Notes: generated by a model not told the origin, from the sequence alone. DNA of 64,000 bases from an uncultured Alkaliphilus sp. (GCA_938074565.1 CALJEQ010000006.1:451672-515671), one strand, 5' to 3'; positions 27,960-36,927 are shown, counted from the first letter of the stretch. A program made the numbers and translations.

Positions 27960-28985
27960 GTGATTGTTTATACAACAGGTGATTTACTAACTTCCTCAGC
28001 TGATGCATTAGTTAATACGGTGAACTGTGAAGGCTATATGGGTAAAGGTATTGCATACCAGTTTAAGTTGAAATACCCCGAAAATAACGTTGACTACGTT
28101 AAGGTTTGTAAGAATGGAACTCTTAGAGTTGGAAAGCTTCATTATTTTATGGAAAAAGGTAAAATAATAATTAATTTCCCCACTAAGGATAAGTGGAGGG
28201 CTAAATCTAAAATGGAATACATAGTTAGTGGTTTAGATGAATTAGTTTGTTTAATTAGACAGTTAGACATAAAGAGTATAGCAATTCCACCCCTTGGAAG
28301 TGGAAATGGTGGACTAATATGGGCAGAAGTTAAAGATTTAATAGAAAAAAAGCTTACTGTATTATCCAATGATGTTGAAATATATATTTACGAGCCATCA
28401 AAAAAATATAACGCACAACCAACAGTTGAACCTAAACTTAGTATGTCAGCACTTGTCTTAATGGAAATTAAAGAACGTTTAAGTAAATTTAATACTTTAA
28501 GACTACAAAAAACAGCTTATTTTGTAGATGTTTTTTCTGGAGAAAAATATTTCAAATTTAAGCGTCATAAATATGGACCATATGATAATTCAATAGCTAT
28601 AATAAGTAGAAATATTAAGGAATATCAAAAATATCATAATTTTAAAAGTACAAATGAGGCATATAAGATACTATATAATAAAATAGTAAGTGAAAGTGTT
28701 TCAACTAAATTAATACAATTGGCACCTTCCGTACTAAAGGCAACTGAATATGTCAATTCGATAAAAACAGACTTTGAGTTAGAATGTCTTTCAACAATTG
28801 TTTATTTAATAGATGAACAAGGTAGTTTATTAGATTGCGAAATTGTTGAAAAATTTAAAATGTGGTCAGAAGATAAGGCAAATAGGTTCTCGGAAGATGA
28901 GATAATAAGAGGGATAGAAAGGTTAAATAATGAAAATGTAATTGAGAAAACTTTAACTGGTTATGCTATTGTAGTGAAATATTGA
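27960..28985 (+). CDS. darG: DarG-type macrodomain antitoxin
   Basis: The first 155 residues are a macrodomain: VNTVNCEGYMGKGIAYQFK, then FPTKDKWRAKSKMEYI and IAIPPLGSGNGGLIW, which form the ADP-ribose pocket. DarG proteins remove ADP-ribose from DNA and neutralise DarT. The C-terminal half (about 165-341) carries LRLQKTAYFVDVF and FKRHKYGPYDNSI, which resemble the winged-helix/Panacea-like part that blocks DarT directly. The GTG start at 27960 follows AAAGGGGTGAG. The toxin-first order and short spacing fit a darTG operon. A terminator follows. Confidence 0.9.
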   Translation: MIVYTTGDLLTSSADALVNTVNCEGYMGKGIAYQFKLKYPENNVDYVKVCKNGTLRVGKLHYFMEKGKIIINFPTKDKWRAKSKMEYIVSGLDELVCLIRQLDIKSIAIPPLGSGNGGLIWAEVKDLIEKKLTVLSNDVEIYIYEPSKKYNAQPTVEPKLSMSALVLMEIKERLSKFNTLRLQKTAYFVDVFSGEKYFKFKRHKYGPYDNSIAIISRNIKEYQKYHNFKSTNEAYKILYNKIVSESVSTKLIQLAPSVLKATEYVNSIKTDFELECLSTIVYLIDEQGSLLDCEIVEKFKMWSEDKANRFSEDEIIRGIERLNNENVIEKTLTGYAIVVKY

Positions 28986-29010
28986 AAATTATGTAATAAT
29001 TAACACCTAC

Positions 29011-29040
29011 AAAAAAGAACTTATTGCTAGGTTCTTTTTT
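29011..29040 (+). terminator. Intrinsic terminator after darG
   Basis: AAAAAAGAAC and GTTCTTTTTT form a ten-base-pair stem with a ten-base loop. Confidence 0.8.
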
Positions 29041-29136
29041 CATCATACTAATGGTCTAAAACTCACCAAGTCGCAAATTTGTTATTGTAATAAAATTTAG
29101 CTAATATATAGATTATAAAAATAATAGGTAAACTTT

Positions 29137-29172
29137 AAAAACCATGTCTACATATAAACATGGTTTTATTTT
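29137..29172 (-). terminator. Terminator of the membrane YsnF-type gene (possibly bidirectional)
   Basis: AAAACCATGT and ACATGGTTTT enclose a ten-base loop. On the minus strand it lies just downstream of the 29195 gene and ends in Ts; the plus-strand side also has a TATTTTT run. Confidence 0.65.
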
Positions 29173-29194
29173 TGATCAGATAAAATTTGATGTG

Positions 29195-29815
29195 CTAGTC
29201 CTCTTTATTTATTATTTTAGGGTTTCCAGTGGTTTTAATATGTAACTTTTCCTTTGCTAAAAGCTCTTGAACATGTTGAATTTCACTTGTTTGTTCTTTA
29301 TAAATTTTAACATCTTCTTGCGCTACTGGATGTTTGATAATTTCTATAAGTTCTTCTTTAATTGGTATACGAATAGTCTCGGTTCTTTCATTTGTTTTGC
29401 TGGGATCAGCCTTATCCAATACTTCTTTTTCTATTACAAGTTCTTCACGGGTGACAGGCACAGTTATATTTTTTTCTTCTTTGATAATCTCTTTGTGAAC
29501 AGTAACTACTGCTGTTTTTACCCGTCTCTTTGTTATGTCAAGCTGTTCCTCCTTAAGATGAAGCTTTGATTGATTGATACTGGAGTCTTTTTTTTCAATT
29601 GTTTTATCTTTTTGAATATAGTTAATCAAACTACCTATAACTGCACCAGTAAAAATACCTAGAATAGTTCCTATCGTCATTACTTTGTTTGGACTGTACT
29701 TAAAAACTCCCCCTAAAGGAAGAAGATTTTGTCTATATAAAAAACCAATAAATCCTCCTAAAATACCCCCAACAACTAAATAAGAAAAAACTCTAGTTGT
29801 AATTTTCTTAGCCAT
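29195..29815 (-). CDS. YsnF/AvaK-type (DUF2382) protein with two membrane helices
   Basis: This 206-residue protein has two glycine-rich membrane segments at the N-terminus (YLVVGGILGGFIGFLY and TIGTILGIFTGAVIGSLI), like a glycine zipper. A charged DUF2382 domain follows (LHLKEEQLDITKRRVKTAVVTVHKEI to VPVTREELVIEKE). The family is linked to general stress and often has repeated strand-rich, charged segments; the function is unknown. It lies next to a second DUF2382 gene that lacks the membrane part, separated by a terminator, so the two are paralogues with different locations. Confidence 0.82.
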   Translation of the reverse strand: MAKKITTRVFSYLVVGGILGGFIGFLYRQNLLPLGGVFKYSPNKVMTIGTILGIFTGAVIGSLINYIQKDKTIEKKDSSINQSKLHLKEEQLDITKRRVKTAVVTVHKEIIKEEKNITVPVTREELVIEKEVLDKADPSKTNERTETIRIPIKEELIEIIKHPVAQEDVKIYKEQTSEIQHVQELLAKEKLHIKTTGNPKIINKED

Positions 29816-29838
29816 ATTTTATCCTCCAAATTAAGAAG

Positions 29839-29880
29839 TAAAAACACCTCACAAATCGAACTTAAGATTGAGAGGTGTTT
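29839..29880 (-). terminator. Intrinsic terminator between the two DUF2382 genes
   Basis: On the minus strand AAACACCTCTCAATC and GATTTGTGAGGTGTTT form a stem followed by TTTA, ending the upstream 29902 gene. Confidence 0.75.
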
Positions 29881-29901
29881 CCTGCTTTATGTTAAATATA
29901 C

Positions 29902-30345
29902 CTATTGAAGACTACCATCTTCATCAGAAATTATATGAGGATCACCGTCTTTATGAACACGAGCTTCTTCTCTTCGTAAGGTTTCTTTTACTTCTCGTGT
30001 TTCTACTTGTTCACGCTTTTTAGCTGAAATCTCCCCTGTTACTACAGTATGTTTACCAACTTCAACTCGATCTTCGCTAACAGGGATACGAATAGTTTCC
30101 TCATCACCAATAGGCGAATCACTTAACTCATTGTCTAAAGATCTTCTTTCTATTACAACTTCTTCGTGGGTAACAGGTACATCAACTGATTGAAGTTCCT
30201 CGACAATCTCTTTACTTATTTCTACTTCTCCAACTTGAACTCTATTTTTAGTTATGTCCATTTCTTCTTTACGAAGACGAAGTTTTTCATCATTAACTGT
30301 TTTTTCTTTTTTATCTTCATCTTTAGATTTACCAAAAAGGTTCAT
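29902..30345 (-). CDS. YsnF/AvaK-type (DUF2382) soluble stress protein
   Basis: This 147-residue charged protein is almost entirely a DUF2382 domain: LRLRKEEMDITKNRVQVGEVEISKEI, VPVTHEEVVIERRSLD, IRIPVSEDRVEVGKHTVV. The N-terminus MNLFGKSKDEDKKEK is hydrophilic, with no export signal. I start at the codon at 30345 because AGGAGGTAATT ends 5-6 bases before it; the track start at 30366 is upstream of that site. It is a paralogue of the 29195 membrane protein. A general stress role is inferred from the family. Confidence 0.85.
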   Translation of the reverse strand: MNLFGKSKDEDKKEKTVNDEKLRLRKEEMDITKNRVQVGEVEISKEIVEELQSVDVPVTHEEVVIERRSLDNELSDSPIGDEETIRIPVSEDRVEVGKHTVVTGEISAKKREQVETREVKETLRREEARVHKDGDPHIISDEDGSLQ

Positions 30346-30587
30346 ATAATTACCTCCTATACTCACATTTATTAACTTCTATAATAGATTGCCCTGTCAG
30401 AGTTTTTACTATTCTATAAAGAAATATTTTTATATATTTTCGTTTATAATATGTTTAATTATGGTAAGTAAATTTTAACTTTTACTGAAAACTTGTAAAC
30501 AATTACTTAGCAAAAATACAAAAAAATTGACAAATTCAAAATATAAAGTTAACATGTATTATTATGTTGTAAAAAATAATAATAAGA

Positions 30588-30616
30588 TTGACAGAGCTTT
30601 AGTCAGTCTTTACTAT
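30588..30616 (+). promoter_or_regulatory. Promoter of the membrane phosphoesterase gene
   Basis: TTGACA and TACTAT are separated by 17 bases, with the expected start of transcription about 17 bases before the ATG at 30640. A second TTGACA (30527) with a 17-base spacer to TAACAT lies upstream. Confidence 0.65.
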
Positions 30617-30639
30617 CTATTATGAAATGAGGAACAATA

Positions 30640-31731
30640 ATGAAAAAAGTCAGTTTACTAATAATATTTATAACAATAATGTCAGTAATTTATTCTGGAA
30701 TGAATTATTACGTTTACTATAGTCTTGTGAAGGGACTAGGACTTGTGGGTAGGTGGAAATTAATTTTGCAGATAGTATTTATTATTTTAGCCTCTACTTT
30801 TATAATAGGTCGATTTCTACAGATCAAATTTCCAGTATATAAATTAACTTATATAGGTAACTTATGGTTTGGAATTATATCCATTGCCATTACTGTTTTT
30901 ATAGGAAAAGATATACTTATATTACTTATTGGTAAACAGTATAAAAATACAGGGTTTATATTGGCTTTGTTATTAGTGATAATTTTAATCTTTTGGTCAA
31001 TCTTCAATGTTATTAAAGGGACAATAGTTAAAGAAGTTAAGATAAATAGTAGTAAATACCAGAATGATAATCCTTTGAATATTGTACTTTTATCAGATGT
31101 TCACTTAAGTAGAATGGTTTCTACAAAGTGGCTTAAATCAGTGGTAAAACAAGTAAATGGACTTTCACCAGACGTAATTGTTATTACAGGTGATTTTGTA
31201 GATGATGATTATCAATATTTAGAAAAGTTTGTGCCAATCTTAAAGCAGTTAAAAAGCAAACTGGGGATTTATGCGGTGGCAGGAAATCACGATCATTTTA
31301 GAGGGGTGGAGGGCTTTGCTAATTATTTAGAAGAAGTTAACGTTCATTTATTATTAAATGAAGGGGTTAAGGTGTCATCACAAGTTAATTTAATAGGTCT
31401 AGATGAAGGGGTGGCTAGATACAATAATACACTATTTAAAGAGGTATTATCCCAGTGTAAGTCAGAACAATATAATATTTTATTATCTCACCAACCTGTT
31501 GGGTTTAAAGAGGCTGTCGAATTGGGAGTAGACCTACAACTATCAGGACACACCCATAATGGTCAAATTTTACCTTTAAACTTGATGATTAACATTTTTT
31601 ATCGCTATGCCTATGGATTGTATAAATATAAGACAGGACATATATATACTACTTCTGGAACAGGAACCTGGGGACCACCTATGCGGTTATTTTCCAACTG
31701 TGAAGTAGTTAAGTTAATAATAGATAAATAA
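30640..31731 (+). CDS. Membrane-anchored metallophosphoesterase (YkuE/YaeI-like)
   Basis: This 363-residue protein has four N-terminal hydrophobic segments (about residues 5-28, 40-62, 70-100 and 108-130). A calcineurin-type phosphoesterase domain follows. All metal-binding motifs are present: LLSDVHLS, VITGDFVDD, VAGNHDHF, LLSHQPVG and LSGHTHNGQ. Relatives such as YkuE and YaeI/LpxG-like enzymes act on phospholipid or pyrophosphate bonds at the membrane; the substrate here is not known. TGAGGA precedes the ATG, and a strong bidirectional terminator follows the stop. Confidence 0.9.
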   Translation: MKKVSLLIIFITIMSVIYSGMNYYVYYSLVKGLGLVGRWKLILQIVFIILASTFIIGRFLQIKFPVYKLTYIGNLWFGIISIAITVFIGKDILILLIGKQYKNTGFILALLLVIILIFWSIFNVIKGTIVKEVKINSSKYQNDNPLNIVLLSDVHLSRMVSTKWLKSVVKQVNGLSPDVIVITGDFVDDDYQYLEKFVPILKQLKSKLGIYAVAGNHDHFRGVEGFANYLEEVNVHLLLNEGVKVSSQVNLIGLDEGVARYNNTLFKEVLSQCKSEQYNILLSHQPVGFKEAVELGVDLQLSGHTHNGQILPLNLMINIFYRYAYGLYKYKTGHIYTTSGTGTWGPPMRLFSNCEVVKLIIDK

Positions 31732-31752
31732 ACTTTATCTTTTTCATCACTG

Positions 31753-31806
31753 AAAAAACTCAGCACCTTTACGTATTTCTGATACGTTGCAGTGGCTGAG
31801 TTTTTT
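31753..31806. terminator. Bidirectional terminator between convergent genes
   Basis: AAAAAACTCAGC and GCTGAGTTTTTT form the outer stem, and ACGTAT/ATACGT an inner one. The element lies between the phosphoesterase gene and the leftward metallo-hydrolase gene and can serve both. Confidence 0.85.
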
Positions 31807-31857
31807 AGTTCCTGTAACCTGAAATTTTTCATCAGACTATATTTTGTTGCTTTTATA

Positions 31858-32607
31858 TTAGCGTAGTTTATTAAAAGAGATCGTTTCACCCCGTTGGTTA
31901 ATGATGAAGGTGGAAATAGGATAACATTGGACTTTGGTTGAAAAGTCTTGAGTTATATGATATTCATTAGCAAAGTGCATAGGAATTAAAAGTTTTGGAT
32001 TTAATTTATGGGCAAAATATTCCCCACCTAAATGAAAGTATTCTTCTAACCTAGGGTCAACAGGAACAAAGGCAATGTCAATGGTTTCAGTAATTTGATT
32101 TACTTCCCGTTTAAAGTCTTTTTCTTCAATCAATTGTTTTTCTGATTCTGAATTTTTCCAATGCCACCAATTTAAATCACCTGCATGGAAAATAGTAAAG
32201 CCATCAACTTTAACTAAAAAGGAAACCCCTTGATCAGTAGTTCCATAGGTTTTAATAGAGGTAGTATCCTCTAAAGTCAAAGTATTATAGGACTCCATAG
32301 TATAGACATTTTTTAAATGGGAAGGTACAGTAACATCGTCACTGAGGATATATGTATTGAGGGGGTTATACTGTTGCCATTGAAAAATGACAGGGTTAAA
32401 ATGATCCTTATGATTGTGGGTAACAAAGACGAGTACATTCTTTTTTTCTCTAATTAGCTCTGGTGTAATAACACCATTTTCTATTGTATTTTCATAACCT
32501 TTAGCTACTTTATTTAAAAAGTAATCAAAAATTAAGAAGTGACTTGACGTCTCTACAGCAAAGCCACTATGAAAAAGATGATGGATTTTAGCTTCTATTT
32601 TTTCCAT
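31858..32607 (-). CDS. Metallo-beta-lactamase-fold hydrolase (UlaG-like)
   Basis: This 249-residue protein has the fold's metal motifs: VTHNHKDHFNP (HxHxDH type), FHAGDLNWWHW and a late MHFANEY. The N-terminus IHHLFHSGFAVETSSHFLIFDYF matches UlaG-like and related predicted Zn-dependent hydrolases. No signal peptide is seen, so it is cytoplasmic. The substrate cannot be inferred; there are no pathway neighbours. An AGGAGGTATT site precedes the start on the minus strand. Confidence 0.88.
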   Translation of the reverse strand: MEKIEAKIHHLFHSGFAVETSSHFLIFDYFLNKVAKGYENTIENGVITPELIREKKNVLVFVTHNHKDHFNPVIFQWQQYNPLNTYILSDDVTVPSHLKNVYTMESYNTLTLEDTTSIKTYGTTDQGVSFLVKVDGFTIFHAGDLNWWHWKNSESEKQLIEEKDFKREVNQITETIDIAFVPVDPRLEEYFHLGGEYFAHKLNPKLLIPMHFANEYHITQDFSTKVQCYPISTFIINQRGETISFNKLR

Positions 32608-32762
32608 AATAATACCTCCTAAAAATTGTTTGAAAAATCCGTTGCTATGTAAAAATAAGTGTATACCATTGATATTATATTATTATACCAAAAAATATTA
32701 CTTAGAAACTTCTTGCAACAAACAAAAATGGTAGAAAAAGTTTTAATGTGGTTAATAAAATA

Positions 32763-32798
32763 AAAAAAGGTTACAGATAAAAATCTGCAACCTTTTTA
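32763..32798 (-). terminator. Intrinsic terminator after speD
   Basis: On the minus strand AAGGTTGCAGA and TCTGTAACCTT form a stem with a short loop, followed by TTTTTATTTT. Confidence 0.85.
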
Positions 32799-33614
32799 CT
32801 ATACCTTAGGAATGTTTCTTCCGTAGAAGATTTCCGCCATTTCCTTTTTTAATCTTTGTTTAATTTTTTTCTTTTCACCTGGAAGAAGATCTTTTTTATT
32901 AATACCGAATAAGTAGTTATCTAAATCAAATTCTTTTAAGATCATTTTAGTATGGAAAATATTTTCTTGATAAACATTAACATCTATCATTTGGTATCTA
33001 TTTTTAGTTTCACCGGCAATATAATTTTGGATAGAGTTAATTTTATGATCGATAAAGAACTTTTTGCCGCTGATGTCTCTAGTAAATCCTCTAACTCGAT
33101 AATCTATAGACATAATGTCGGAGTCAAAGCTGTGAATTAGATAATTCAATGCTTTAAGTGGAGAGATATGTCCACATGTAGATACATCAATGTCAGCTCT
33201 AAATGTACTTATTCCTTCATCTGGGTGACTTTCTGGATAGGTATGAACTGTAATATGACTTTTATCTAGATGGGCAACAACTCCATCAGGTAGTGGACCA
33301 GGGGTTTCGCTTTCATGTTCAGGGGTATGATCAGAAGCTACCAATCCTTCAGAAACCAGCATCGTAACACTGGCACCTTGAGGGTCATAGTCTTGTTTTG
33401 CAATATTTAATACGTTTGCTCCAATAATGTCTGCTACATTAGTTAAAATATTGGTTAATCTTTCTGCATTATACTGTTCATCGATATATTCAATATAATT
33501 TTTACGATCTTCCACTGTTTTAGCATAACAAATATCGTACATATTAAAACTCAATGTCTTAGTTAAGTTATTAAAACCGTATAGTTTAAGTTTTTTTAAT
33601 GGTTTAACGTCCAT
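32799..33614 (-). CDS. speD: S-adenosylmethionine decarboxylase proenzyme (long SpeD type)
   Basis: This 271-residue proenzyme makes decarboxylated S-adenosylmethionine for spermidine synthesis. The self-cleavage site is [13 protein letters not shown], giving a pyruvoyl group from Ser119. A conserved second region is [23 protein letters not shown]. The size matches the long Escherichia-type enzyme rather than the short Bacillus one of about 125 residues. No spermidine synthase gene is seen in the window. The gene is single, with its own terminator. GGAGGAAGC lies upstream of the start. Confidence 0.95.
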   Translation of the reverse strand: MDVKPLKKLKLYGFNNLTKTLSFNMYDICYAKTVEDRKNYIEYIDEQYNAERLTNILTNVADIIGANVLNIAKQDYDPQGASVTMLVSEGLVASDHTPEHESETPGPLPDGVVAHLDKSHITVHTYPESHPDEGISTFRADIDVSTCGHISPLKALNYLIHSFDSDIMSIDYRVRGFTRDISGKKFFIDHKINSIQNYIAGETKNRYQMIDVNVYQENIFHTKMILKEFDLDNYLFGINKKDLLPGEKKKIKQRLKKEMAEIFYGRNIPKV

Positions 33615-33891
33615 ATTTAAATTAGCTTCCTCCTTTGCGTATATTCTATATTAAATAATATTAATATTATTTATTATTCCTTGCGATTTCAATTATAAAC
33701 CTCTTGGCGAAATATATCAAGTAGTTTCAAAAACATAAAGATATTTTATAGTAAATACATTAAATATACAATAAGATTTTAAGTATTTTATATTAAAAAC
33801 AATAGTATTCGACAAAATATTACATAAAAAAACAATAGTTTCTTGCAGAATTGTGATATAATTACATTATGAAAATTAGTATGGAGGTGTA
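33615..33891. other. Divergent intergenic region between speD and cheX
   Basis: This 277-base AT-rich gap must hold the promoters of both genes. A TATAAT (33855-33860) lies about 32 bases before cheX, without a good -35 element. Nothing else is evident. Confidence 0.4.
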
Positions 33892-34359
33892 ATGATGAAG
33901 GCACAATTTGTAAATCCATTTTTAAAGGCTATTCAAGATATTTTAAATCAGATAACAGGTATGAGTATGGAAATAAAAAAGACTAATTTAAATCAGACAT
34001 CATCAGTTTCTAAAGATGTGGCAATTTTAATTGGGGTTACAGGACAATTAGAAGGACAAACCATGATCAATTTAGATGAACATTTCGCTATGAAAATTGC
34101 ATCTAATATGATGGGTGGAATGCCTGTTACAGAATTTGATGATATTTCAAAAAGTGCTGTTGCAGAATTAGGTAATATGATTTTAGGGAATGCTGCAAGT
34201 ATTTTATATAACGAAGGTTATAAAATAGATATTACACCCCCAACCTTATTAACAAGAGAAAGTGCTGTTACATGGGACATAAAGCAACCCATGTTATCTA
34301 CAACACTGGAAAATAATTTAGGAATAATTGAAATGAATTTAGCTTTAATTGCGAAATAG
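33892..34359 (+). CDS. cheX: CheX-like chemotaxis phosphatase
   Basis: This 155-residue soluble protein is like CheX/CheC phosphatases that dephosphorylate CheY-P. The helix SKSAVAELGNMILGNAAS contains the Glu and Asn that form the catalytic pair in this family. ILIGVTGQLEGQTMINLDEHFAMKIASNMMGG is the typical first half. No other chemotaxis gene is nearby, so it is an isolated copy, and a different response regulator may be its target. GGAGGTG precedes ATG 33892; ATG 33895 is also possible. Confidence 0.88.
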   Translation: MMKAQFVNPFLKAIQDILNQITGMSMEIKKTNLNQTSSVSKDVAILIGVTGQLEGQTMINLDEHFAMKIASNMMGGMPVTEFDDISKSAVAELGNMILGNAASILYNEGYKIDITPPTLLTRESAVTWDIKQPMLSTTLENNLGIIEMNLALIAK

Positions 34360-34447
34360 AGTTTACTAGATTATTATTGTTAATGATAATAAAATGGTTA
34401 ATAAACAATAATAGATACATGGTGAAAATGTATAGGAGGTTTAAGGT

Positions 34448-34918
34448 ATGCCATTAAATATAGTTTTATATGAACCAGAGATTCCACAAAATACAGGTAA
34501 TATTGCTAGAACCTGTGTTATTACCAACTCCATACTACATATTATTGGCCCTATGGGTTTTTCGTTGGATGAAAAACAAGTAAAAAGAGCGGGTTTAGAT
34601 TATTGGGATCTATTAGATTTAAGATATTATGATAATTATCAAGCTTTTATAAAAGCTAATCCAGATGCCTTAATTTACTATTGTGAGACTAGAACTAAAA
34701 ATATCTATTCTGATGTTACCTACCCAGATAATTGTTACATTATGTTTGGTAAGGAAACTACAGGTATTCCTAAGGAAATATTAGAAGAAAATATAGAAAC
34801 CTGTATTAGAATACCCATGCTGATTAATGAGAAGGCAAGATCATTAAACCTATCCAACACAGTAGCCATTGCTGTATATGAAGTGTTAAGGCAATGGAGT
34901 TTTCCGGGAATGGTGTAG
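34448..34918 (+). CDS. trmL: tRNA (cytidine/uridine-34-2'-O)-methyltransferase TrmL
   Basis: This 156-residue SPOUT methyltransferase modifies the wobble ribose of tRNA-Leu isoacceptors. It begins LNIVLYEPEIPQNTGNIARTC, the family hallmark, and contains the knot motifs MFGKETTGIPKEIL and RSLNLSNTVAIAVYEVLRQ. The length is standard for a minimal SPOUT protein without an extra RNA-binding domain. TAGGAGG precedes the ATG. It lies 88 bases after cheX and is probably independent of the riboswitch-controlled operon downstream. Confidence 0.95.
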   Translation: MPLNIVLYEPEIPQNTGNIARTCVITNSILHIIGPMGFSLDEKQVKRAGLDYWDLLDLRYYDNYQAFIKANPDALIYYCETRTKNIYSDVTYPDNCYIMFGKETTGIPKEILEENIETCIRIPMLINEKARSLNLSNTVAIAVYEVLRQWSFPGMV

Positions 34919-35085
34919 AATAGGACAGACTATTATTTTGGTAAAAAATTAAATATAATACAGAAAATTACGAATATATTAGGACAACTTAGTAAATATA
35001 TACCTATAATGAAGTAAAATACTCATTTGAATTATTAATTACTAAAAGTGCCTCTAATTACACAAATATTTTCCAATAAAAATAG

Positions 35086-35114
35086 TTGCTAGTACAAGCC
35101 TTATATAATATAAT
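35086..35114 (+). promoter_or_regulatory. Probable promoter of the glycine reductase operon
   Basis: TTGCTA and TATAAT are 17 bases apart. Transcription from here would start about 75 bases before the glycine riboswitch. Confidence 0.65.
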
Positions 35115-35194
35115 GACAGTATAGATATAAACTATAGAAAATTGTTGTGACATAGGAAACTTATATAATTAAACTGAATATATTTTACTGGAGG

Positions 35195-35390
35195 ATAGAT
35201 GCGGGAGAGACTTGATTCCCATTAGAATCAAGCGCCGAAGGAAGAAGCTAAAGAGTACGCCACTTTTTTAGTGAACATCTCAGGCAAAAGGACCGTGTTT
35301 GGACAGTACTCTGGAAAGCGGGAGCACCGAAGGAGCAACTTCTATACTTATTAAGTTAAGTTGGAAAGAATCTCTCAGGTTTTAAGAACA
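35195..35390 (+). promoter_or_regulatory. Tandem glycine riboswitch
   Basis: Two consecutive aptamers are visible. The first contains GCGGGAGAGACT, GCGCCGAAGGAAGAAGC, CATCTCAGGCAAAAGGACCG and GGACAGTACTCTGGAAAG. The second starts directly after with GCGGGAGCACCGAAGGAGCAA and ends ATCTCTCAGGTTTTAAGAACAGAGA. These are the conserved sequences of the gcvT-type glycine element. A terminator follows, so control is most likely by transcription termination, with glycine binding expected to switch on the glycine reductase operon. Confidence 0.95.
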
Positions 35391-35392
35391 GA

Positions 35393-35437
35393 GATAACTA
35401 TGGCATTAGGCGATGACATAGTTATCTTTTTTTGTTT
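35393..35437 (+). terminator. Riboswitch-controlled terminator ahead of grdX
   Basis: GATAACTATG and CATAGTTATC form a perfect ten-base-pair stem with a 14-base loop, followed by TTTTTTTG. The hairpin begins at the last bases of the second glycine aptamer, allowing competition between the two structures. Confidence 0.88.
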
Positions 35438-35502
35438 TTGTATAATTTACATGAGTTGTGGAGATATTGAAGAGATAGTAAAGTAGATAATGAGGTGTAT
35501 AC

Positions 35503-35895
35503 ATGATAAAAAAGAATGCAACAATTATTACCAATAACACCCTTGTTTGTGATAAATATGACGATAAATTTTCCCTTTTATATATAGAAGACTCGTTAAT
35601 AGAAGTGTTAAAAGTAACACGGGATAAAATCCATGAAGGTCATAAGCTTTTGACTCATCCTTTATCGGGTAGTGTCAAGCCTAATGAGACCCTATACAAA
35701 ACTGTGATAGTCTCTAATGAAAAGGGAAAGCTTGATATGGAATCACTGTTAATAATAGAGTCTGCCATTGAAACAGCTGAAAAATTTATGAGTATGAAAC
35801 AGCCTCCAAATTGGAAGGATGAAGTACTGGCAGATTTTAGAGAGATTGATTGTACCTTGATTGATAGTGCTGTTGAAAGTATGAAAAACTATTAG
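35503..35895 (+). CDS. grdX: GrdX protein of the glycine reductase operon
   Basis: This 130-residue protein is the first gene of the operon, as grdX is in other glycine-reducing clostridia. It has TNNTLVCDKYDD, then a central GHKLLTHPLSGSVKPNETLYKTVIV stretch and a helical C-terminus. No catalytic motif is known; its role in glycine reductase assembly or regulation has not been established. GAGGTG lies upstream of the ATG. The call rests on length, sequence pattern and position. Confidence 0.88.
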   Translation: MIKKNATIITNNTLVCDKYDDKFSLLYIEDSLIEVLKVTRDKIHEGHKLLTHPLSGSVKPNETLYKTVIVSNEKGKLDMESLLIIESAIETAEKFMSMKQPPNWKDEVLADFREIDCTLIDSAVESMKNY

Positions 35896-35979
35896 AGATT
35901 TACGCTAAGCTTCCATTAGCTTAGGATTTAAAATACCTCAATCTACTAAAAGCAAAAATAAGTTTAAGGAGTGGAACAA

Positions 35980-36927
35980 ATGGAAAAAATTTATGACGTT
36001 GTCATTATTGGTGCGGGGCCTGCGGGTTTATCAGCAGGATTATATGCTGCAAGAGGAAAAATGTCCACATTGATATTAGAAAAATCTAAGACTGGCGGAC
36101 AAATTGCATCTACTGAAGAAGTTGCAAATTATCCTGGTTCAATTGAACATGCAACTGGACCATCTTTAGTGGCAAGAATGGTAGAACAATGTAAAGAGTT
36201 TGGGGCAGAGATGGATAAGGACACTATAAAGTCTGTTAAACTTGATGAAAAAATAAAAGTTTTAGTTGGAGAAAAAAATACATACTATGCTAGGTCAGTT
36301 ATTGCAGCACCTGGAGCTACTCCAAGATTACTAGATGTACCTGGAGAAAAAGAGTTTACAGGAAAAGGAGTTTCCTACTGTGCAACATGTGATGCAGATT
36401 TCTTTACTGATTTTGAGGTGTTTGTTATTGGTGGTGGAGACTCAGCAGTAGAAGAAGCATTGTTTATGACTAAATTTGCTCGTAAAATAACAATTGTTCA
36501 TAGAAGAGAAGAGTTAAGAGCAGCTAAATCAATTCAAGAAAAGGCCTTCAATCATCCTAAAATAGACTTTATGTGGAACACTGCCATTAAAGAAATTAAA
36601 GGTGATGGAGTAGTTGAAGCAGTTACTTTTGAAAACTTAGTAACTGGAGAAATTACAGAACATCAAGCCCATGAAGATGATGGTACTTTTGGAATCTTTG
36701 TATTTGTTGGTTATTTACCACAAACAGAAATTTTTAAAGACTTATTAGATATGGATAAGGCTGGATACTTTATTACAGATGATAATATGAAAACTAATAT
36801 TCCTGGTGTCTTTGCAGCGGGAGACTGTCGAGTAAAATCTTTAAGACAAGTGGTTACAGCAGTATCAGATGGGGCAATAGCAGCTGTTCAAGCTGAAAAA
36901 TATATTGAAAATGCATTCCATGAATAA
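35980..36927 (+). CDS. trxB: Thioredoxin reductase of the glycine reductase system
   Basis: This 315-residue FAD- and NAD(P)H-dependent flavoenzyme reduces the operon's thioredoxin. It has the FAD motif DVVIIGAGPAGLSAGLYAAR, the redox pair in SYCATCDADFF, the nucleotide-binding FVIGGGDSAVEEALFM and the late AAGDCRVKSLRQVVTAVSDG. I start at ATG 35980, with AAGGAGTGG 5-13 bases upstream; the GTG at 35971 in the track lies inside that site. The nucleotide motif is followed by IVHRREELRA, which favours NADPH. It delivers electrons for reduction of the selenoprotein complex. Confidence 0.96.
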   Translation: MEKIYDVVIIGAGPAGLSAGLYAARGKMSTLILEKSKTGGQIASTEEVANYPGSIEHATGPSLVARMVEQCKEFGAEMDKDTIKSVKLDEKIKVLVGEKNTYYARSVIAAPGATPRLLDVPGEKEFTGKGVSYCATCDADFFTDFEVFVIGGGDSAVEEALFMTKFARKITIVHRREELRAAKSIQEKAFNHPKIDFMWNTAIKEIKGDGVVEAVTFENLVTGEITEHQAHEDDGTFGIFVFVGYLPQTEIFKDLLDMDKAGYFITDDNMKTNIPGVFAAGDCRVKSLRQVVTAVSDGAIAAVQAEKYIENAFHE

